From Collinsella sp. AF33-16 (GTDB lineage: Bacteria; Actinomycetota; Coriobacteriia; Coriobacteriales; Coriobacteriaceae): a stretch of 64,000 bases of DNA. The DNA lies in contig NZ_QRQC01000001.1 of the NCBI RefSeq assembly GCF_003475325.1, forward strand, positions 186,001-250,000. Reading direction: 5' to 3'. Below, piece after piece: positions 59,907-64,000 of this stretch. Made by a program: the position numbers and the translations under genes. Each line of letters starts with the position of its first letter. Positions within the stretch are counted from its first letter, which is position 1. Below the pieces are notes generated by a model. That model had not been told where the DNA came from. It saw only the letters and a list, made by a program, of their open reading frames with translations, and searched no databases.

Positions 59907-61715
59907 ATGCAGCCCAAGCATTCTGCGATTGTCGCGGGCCTGACGCTGGCGCTTTCGTTTGGCGCCGTTTCCGCGCCGGCACCCGCCGCTGCCGAGGAGC
60001 CCACGCCGGGCGTTGCCTCGGATGCGACCGATATCGATAAGGGTCTCTATACCCAGCAGTCCTTTTCGGGCGTGCTGAGGTCGGTCCAGGGCGTTTCGTT
60101 TGTTAACGTGACTCCCGAGATGAAGTACTTCACCAAATATGAGAGTCACGGCAACTATAACCAGGGCTTTTCGTACGGTGACGGTTATAACGCGCTGGGT
60201 TATTACCAGTTCGACCGTCGTTGGTCGCTCATTCCGTTTATGAAGCAGGCCTACAACTACAACCCCGAAAAATACAGCATGCTCAAGGATGCGATTGATC
60301 GCGGCAGCGAGATTTCCAACATGAGCAATGCCATGTACGAGAACGGCCAGCTCACCGAGTTGGGCCGTATTGCGCAGGAGGCCTTCCAGGGCGCTTATAA
60401 CATCGATTCTGTTGAGTTCTCAGCTCTTCAAGATGCCTATGCGTACAACTCGTACTATGCGGTGACCGAGGCGTGGCTCAAGAGTGGCCTGGGCATTGAT
60501 ATTTCGGGCCGTGCCGATTGCGTTAAGGGCATGGTGTGGAGCATCACCAACATGTGCGGCACCGGTGGCTGCAGGGACTTCTTCCGTTGGGCGAATCTCT
60601 CCAACGATATGTCCGACCGCGAGTTTGTGACGGCGCTTTCCAACAGTGTGGTCAATAACGTGGCGACCAAGTATTCGAGCCAGCCCCAGTATCATGAGGG
60701 CTGGAAGAACCGCTACCGCAATGAGCTGAAGGACTGCTTGGTTTATATCGCCGAGGACGAGGCCGCTGCGACGCCCGTGCAGCCCGAACCTACGCCGGCG
60801 CCCTCGCCGACGCCTGATTCGAATGACGACTCGAGCGACGATGCCAACGATGACAGGATGGATGCGCCCTCGACCGGTGCTGACGGTGATGGCTCTGCTG
60901 GTGGCACTACCAACAACGGCTCTACCTCGAACGGTTCCGATTCAAACGGCTCTGCTGCGGGCGATTCGTCTTCAAGCTCTTCCGGCAATACGGACAGCGA
61001 CGCTTCTGGTTCGACCGGCGCTGGCACCTCTAACTCATCCACCGGCTCGAGCGATTCGTCCGTTGGCACCGGCTCTAACAACGGCTCCGGCTCTGACGCA
61101 ACCCCTGGTTCCGATGCTTCCAAGGATGACTCGAATAAGGCGCCGGACGTTCCCGTTGCTTCGCCGGACAAGAAGCCTTCTTTCTCCGAGCAGCTTGGTT
61201 CTACGCTGGGCTCTTCGCTGATGGCTGGCGTCAATAACGGCTCGACCCAGAACAAGGGCAACTCTGATCAGGTTTCCACGGAAAAGATCGAAGCCGCAAA
61301 GGGCGACTCCAAGGACAAGGCTTCCGAGAAGACCGAATCCGATAAGGGTTCTAGCTCTGAGGAGAAGAGCGACAAGTCCGAACAGAAGAAGGACGAGGAT
61401 AAGAAGTCTGAATCTGAGGAGAAGGACAAGAGCAAGGCCGAGGGCGAAAAGAAACAGTCCGAAGACGACGACAAGAGCGGTGCTGACAACCAGGTCCAAG
61501 AGCAAAATGACTCCAAAACGGTGACCACCACGACCACGACGACTACAACTACCAAGTCCTCGGGCGGCAACATGCCCAAGACGGGCGATCTGATTGTGAT
61601 GGCGAGCCTTGCCAGTGTAAGCTTGGCCACACTGGGCGCTACGTCTATCGTAAGTGGTAAGCATAAGCTCGATCAGCAGAAGAAGGCTTCTGGGGAGGAC
61701 GGCTTGGAGGAGTAA
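59907..61715 (+). CDS. Sortase-anchored surface protein
   Basis: 602 residues from ATG 59907 with GGGAGGAT upstream. A signal peptide (hydrophobic run ending APAAAEEP) occupies residues 1-29. A folded N-terminal domain covers about 45-290, with YESHGNYNQGFSYGDGYNAL resembling VgrG-related or lysozyme-like domains. A long Ser/Gly/Asn/Asp then Lys/Glu low-complexity spacer follows, with a run of ten threonines. The C-terminal sorting signal NMPKTGD (an LPxTG variant, near residue 555) precedes a membrane segment and a basic tail. It is likely attached to the cell wall; glycan-binding or lytic activity is a guess. Confidence 0.85.
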   Translation: MQPKHSAIVAGLTLALSFGAVSAPAPAAAEEPTPGVASDATDIDKGLYTQQSFSGVLRSVQGVSFVNVTPEMKYFTKYESHGNYNQGFSYGDGYNALGYYQFDRRWSLIPFMKQAYNYNPEKYSMLKDAIDRGSEISNMSNAMYENGQLTELGRIAQEAFQGAYNIDSVEFSALQDAYAYNSYYAVTEAWLKSGLGIDISGRADCVKGMVWSITNMCGTGGCRDFFRWANLSNDMSDREFVTALSNSVVNNVATKYSSQPQYHEGWKNRYRNELKDCLVYIAEDEAAATPVQPEPTPAPSPTPDSNDDSSDDANDDRMDAPSTGADGDGSAGGTTNNGSTSNGSDSNGSAAGDSSSSSSGNTDSDASGSTGAGTSNSSTGSSDSSVGTGSNNGSGSDATPGSDASKDDSNKAPDVPVASPDKKPSFSEQLGSTLGSSLMAGVNNGSTQNKGNSDQVSTEKIEAAKGDSKDKASEKTESDKGSSSEEKSDKSEQKKDEDKKSESEEKDKSKAEGEKKQSEDDDKSGADNQVQEQNDSKTVTTTTTTTTTTKSSGGNMPKTGDLIVMASLASVSLATLGATSIVSGKHKLDQQKKASGEDGLEE

Positions 61716-61919
61716 TCTTCCAGATCGTTTTCTATAAGAGTTTGGGACGGGGTCCGGTGCGGCGGCATCGGCCCCCCCCCTTTTTTGTTGTGCAACGATT
61801 TGTTATGCCCCCTCGGGGGTCTGTTGCTACCGCTGCCCGAAACGTTTGCATGTCGATATTGTTGCGCTCTACCCGCTCGCTACAATGGGCATCGTGCTGC
61901 GTTAGAAGGAGAGTTTACG
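61716..61919. other. Intergenic region with a C-run terminator
   Basis: About 200 bp. TTTGGGACGGGG, then GGCGGCATCGG and nine C plus six T at about 61772-61786, forms a terminator-like end for the surface protein gene. The long C-run is a possible slippage site. The rest holds the AAA-ATPase gene's leader. Confidence 0.5.
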
Positions 61920-63719
61920 GTGTCTGAACAGGTGAATTGTGGTTTTACTCATGCGTTTGGTGCACGGTTGCTCAATCATGCGGATAGCGCAGCTCTACCG
62001 GTTGATGCACGCGACTTTTCCGATGCAATCAATCGGTGTTTACTCGTCGATAAGACTATGTTTATTGCCGATATATTGGACAGTGAAGCACCTGTTGCGC
62101 TTTGCTGTCGGCCCAAGGGTTTTGGCAAGAGCATGAATTTATCGATGCTCAAGTGCTATTTGGAACGACCTGATCGCCGGCTGCCGGATCGAAGCCTGTT
62201 CGCTGGTACCCAGATTTGGCAGGCGGGCGGCGGTCGCTATCGTGATGAGTACGCGAGTTATCCGGTCATCATGCTCGACTTTACAGCTGCCGCTTCGAGG
62301 CATGGCGCTGGTGCTGCGGCAGCAATTCGCGGGGCTGTCGTGCGCGAGTGCGCCCGATTACTGCCGCTGCTTGCCGCGCCTGATCTGTCAAGACGTGAGG
62401 TTCGTCTTATCGAGAGGGCGGCGCGTGGGGTGGCCAGCGATAAGGAGATCGATGCGGCGCTTGGCGTGCTTATTAAACTGCTCCAGGCAGCTTTCGATGA
62501 GCAGGTTGTTCTTCTGATAGACGACTACGACGCGGTATGTCCAAAGCGTTTGGACGCTAAGGACGACGGTAGCGTGGATTCCCTAGAGTCGCTCAGCCGA
62601 ATGTTGTTCGACACCATTGCCGATGCCGGCGACTCGTTGCGATTGACGTGTCTGATGTGCGAACGCCCCGGTCATGCCGAGTTTGCGTTGTCCCAACGTG
62701 GGGTTTCCTATCGGTCGGCGACAGCGTTGTCGAGTTGGTGTGATCGATGGTTCGGTTTTTCGGACGACGAAGTCCAAGTGCTGTTGGATTGCATCGGTCG
62801 CAACGGCTGTCTGGATGACGCGTGTGAGTGGCTCGAGGGCTATCTGCTTGGTGGTTTTTATTGCTCGAGCCCGGAGCGCGTGGTGGACTACGCACATCGC
62901 GGTTGCGTCGCGCCCGTTCGGGCAGATCTGTATGGTTACGCCGACCGTCTGAGCGCATGCGTCGGCGACTGGAATCTCATGCGCCTGTCCGCATTGTTCG
63001 ATTTACTTGAGGCGCATGGGTTTATTGAGGTGCCAGTGCATGTGCATGCCGAGGAGGCCGATGCCGCCAAGCCCGAAGATATCTGGACAGCGCTGTATCT
63101 GTCTGGATTTCTTACGACGGACATGACGGGGCATTCGGAAAACGGCGCGTGCCTTCGTTCCCTGCGTCTGCCTAACAACGAAGTGCGTCAGGCGCTCCGT
63201 CTTGTAATTCTGGAATGGTTTGAGTGCGCCGTTGAGGACGTTGGAGTTATCGACTCGTTCCATGACGGGCTGTGTCGAGGAGACGAGGACGCTGTAAAGC
63301 AAGCTTTGAGCTGTGCTATCGGCGATCTGGGCATCGATGTGGGCCAATCAGATATGCCGACAGCCTATCATCTGGTGCTTCAGGGGCTCTGCTTTGGACT
63401 GCCTGGCTATTGCAATCCCAGCTCCAAGCGAAGTGGCGTCTCGGATCGCTGGGATATCCAGGTGATTCCCACCGGTCGGGTGTTTGACGTGGCTGACACG
63501 TTCGGCATGCTCGATGAGCGACCGCTCATTACGATCAACATGATGTACGACCCTGGCGTCGATGCCCTGGGCCTGGAACTGTTGGCGGTTCAGGCGCTGC
63601 TCGAAATCGAGCGCGACGGCATCGATGATATCCGCGTGCCGCGCCCCGCCGTCGGGCGCATGCGTTGGGGCTTTGGTTTTGACGGTCAGCGTGTGTCCGT
63701 GGTGTGTCAACGACTGTAG
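61920..63719 (+). CDS. AAA-ATPase-like protein with a degenerate nuclease-like C-terminus
   Basis: 599 residues from GTG 61920 with AGAAGGAG 8 bases upstream; the longer upstream frame lacks a ribosome-binding site. LVDKTMFIADIL followed by CCRPKGFGKSMNLSML (Walker A variant GFGKS) and VVLLIDDYDAV (Walker B) match the AAA-ATPase-like family PF09820. The C-terminal region where that family usually has a PD-(D/E)xK nuclease domain is present but lacks clear catalytic residues. The function is unknown; the family is often expanded in gut bacteria. Confidence 0.82.
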   Translation: MSEQVNCGFTHAFGARLLNHADSAALPVDARDFSDAINRCLLVDKTMFIADILDSEAPVALCCRPKGFGKSMNLSMLKCYLERPDRRLPDRSLFAGTQIWQAGGGRYRDEYASYPVIMLDFTAAASRHGAGAAAAIRGAVVRECARLLPLLAAPDLSRREVRLIERAARGVASDKEIDAALGVLIKLLQAAFDEQVVLLIDDYDAVCPKRLDAKDDGSVDSLESLSRMLFDTIADAGDSLRLTCLMCERPGHAEFALSQRGVSYRSATALSSWCDRWFGFSDDEVQVLLDCIGRNGCLDDACEWLEGYLLGGFYCSSPERVVDYAHRGCVAPVRADLYGYADRLSACVGDWNLMRLSALFDLLEAHGFIEVPVHVHAEEADAAKPEDIWTALYLSGFLTTDMTGHSENGACLRSLRLPNNEVRQALRLVILEWFECAVEDVGVIDSFHDGLCRGDEDAVKQALSCAIGDLGIDVGQSDMPTAYHLVLQGLCFGLPGYCNPSSKRSGVSDRWDIQVIPTGRVFDVADTFGMLDERPLITINMMYDPGVDALGLELLAVQALLEIERDGIDDIRVPRPAVGRMRWGFGFDGQRVSVVCQRL

Positions 63720-63739
63720 CGGCGGGCGAAAGCCCTTTA

Positions 63740-64000
63740 CTACTCGGCGTCCTTCAGGGGCGGCATGGGCTTCCAGTTGGGGTCCTTAACGATCTTGCGG
63801 GCGTCCTTCATGCCACGGCGCAGCGCCGGAATACCGGTCTTAAAGCATTTGTCGACTGCTGCCAGACGAATGAACTCCTTGCAGAAGGTCGCGGCATTGC
63901 CCAGACGGAACAGCACGGGGTGGTAGTCGCCGTAGATCTGCATGTAGCGTGCCAGATAACCGCGGTTGCGCATGATGTAGTAGCGGTTGGTGTCGCTCGT
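63740..64000 (-). CDS. 3' end of a probable glycosyltransferase
   Basis: The frame is open to the window edge, so the N-terminal part lies outside. The 87 visible codons read YYIMRNRGYLARYMQIYGD, then FRLGNAATFCKEFIRLAAV and a basic tail, similar to the C-terminal ends of family 2 glycosyltransferases (rhamnosyl- or galactofuranosyl-type). The identification rests on a short stretch, hence moderate confidence. The stop lies 20 bp from the convergent AAA-ATPase-like gene. Confidence 0.55.
   Translation of the reverse strand, partial: TSDTNRYYIMRNRGYLARYMQIYGDYHPVLFRLGNAATFCKEFIRLAAVDKCFKTGIPALRRGMKDARKIVKDPNWKPMPPLKDAE

Noticed and set aside
61530..61560. ACC/ACG run considered as a regulatory microsatellite
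   Set aside because: It encodes a threonine run inside the surface protein; copy changes would be in frame. No regulatory role is visible.

Overview
The window looks like a chromosomal segment of a high-GC Coriobacteriia actinobacterium, most likely Collinsella (for example C. aerofaciens). This rests on the protein repertoire: Rho with a very long N-terminal extension, CarD, an ATP-type PEP carboxykinase, a compact suf operon with an Rrf2 regulator, a GGGtGRT protein, and an LPxTG-type surface protein. Many dispersed palindromic intergenic repeats point the same way. No taxonomic marker gene (rRNA) is present, so the assignment is inference.

Layout. Bases 1-14660 hold a type 1 BREX phage-defence island, entered inside brxC: brxC, pglX, pglZ, brxL, then two unrecognised co-oriented genes. 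The pglX gene is split. Its methyltransferase/target-recognition part (3652-6102) and its conserved C-terminal part (6899-7867) are separated by an unrelated ORF with a HEPN-type Rx4H motif and by a 13-bp inverted repeat. The end of the N-terminal part and the insert are more AT-rich than their surroundings, which suggests a recombined cassette. This is the most unusual locus in the window.

Bases 14986-29415 are mostly housekeeping or envelope genes: a K+/H+-type antiporter, a metallophosphoesterase, a polysaccharide flippase, pckA, a B3/4-domain protein, MarR, DegV, an MGMT-like protein, trpS, a WecA/TagO-like transferase, a candidate 6S-like ncRNA and a radical SAM enzyme. Bases 29687-44953 carry tRNA-Ala, pncB, proB and proA (separated by a divergent prolyl aminopeptidase-like gene), an HD protein, CarD, argS, rho and a VanZ-like protein. 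Bases 45068-49892 carry a ROK sugar kinase, an aminotransferase, tRNA-His and two tRNA-Lys genes, a truncated DinD-like gene and a flavoprotein. Bases 50149-59779 are iron-sulfur centred: the GGGtGRT/scaffold pair, a RAYT-type Y1 transposase, sufCBDSU on the minus strand, and a divergent Rrf2 regulator followed at once by an MNT/HEPN toxin-antitoxin pair. The window ends with a sortase-anchored surface protein, an AAA-ATPase-like protein and the 3' end of a probable glycosyltransferase.

Across the window at least four families of short palindromic repeats sit in intergenic space. They are a 123-bp element in two same-length copies, AACCACC...GGTGGTT hairpins (six), GGGACGGGGC palindromes, and 31-bp TGGGACAAA...TTTGTCCCA palindromes. 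A RAYT-type transposase is a plausible mobiliser for some of them, but this is inference.
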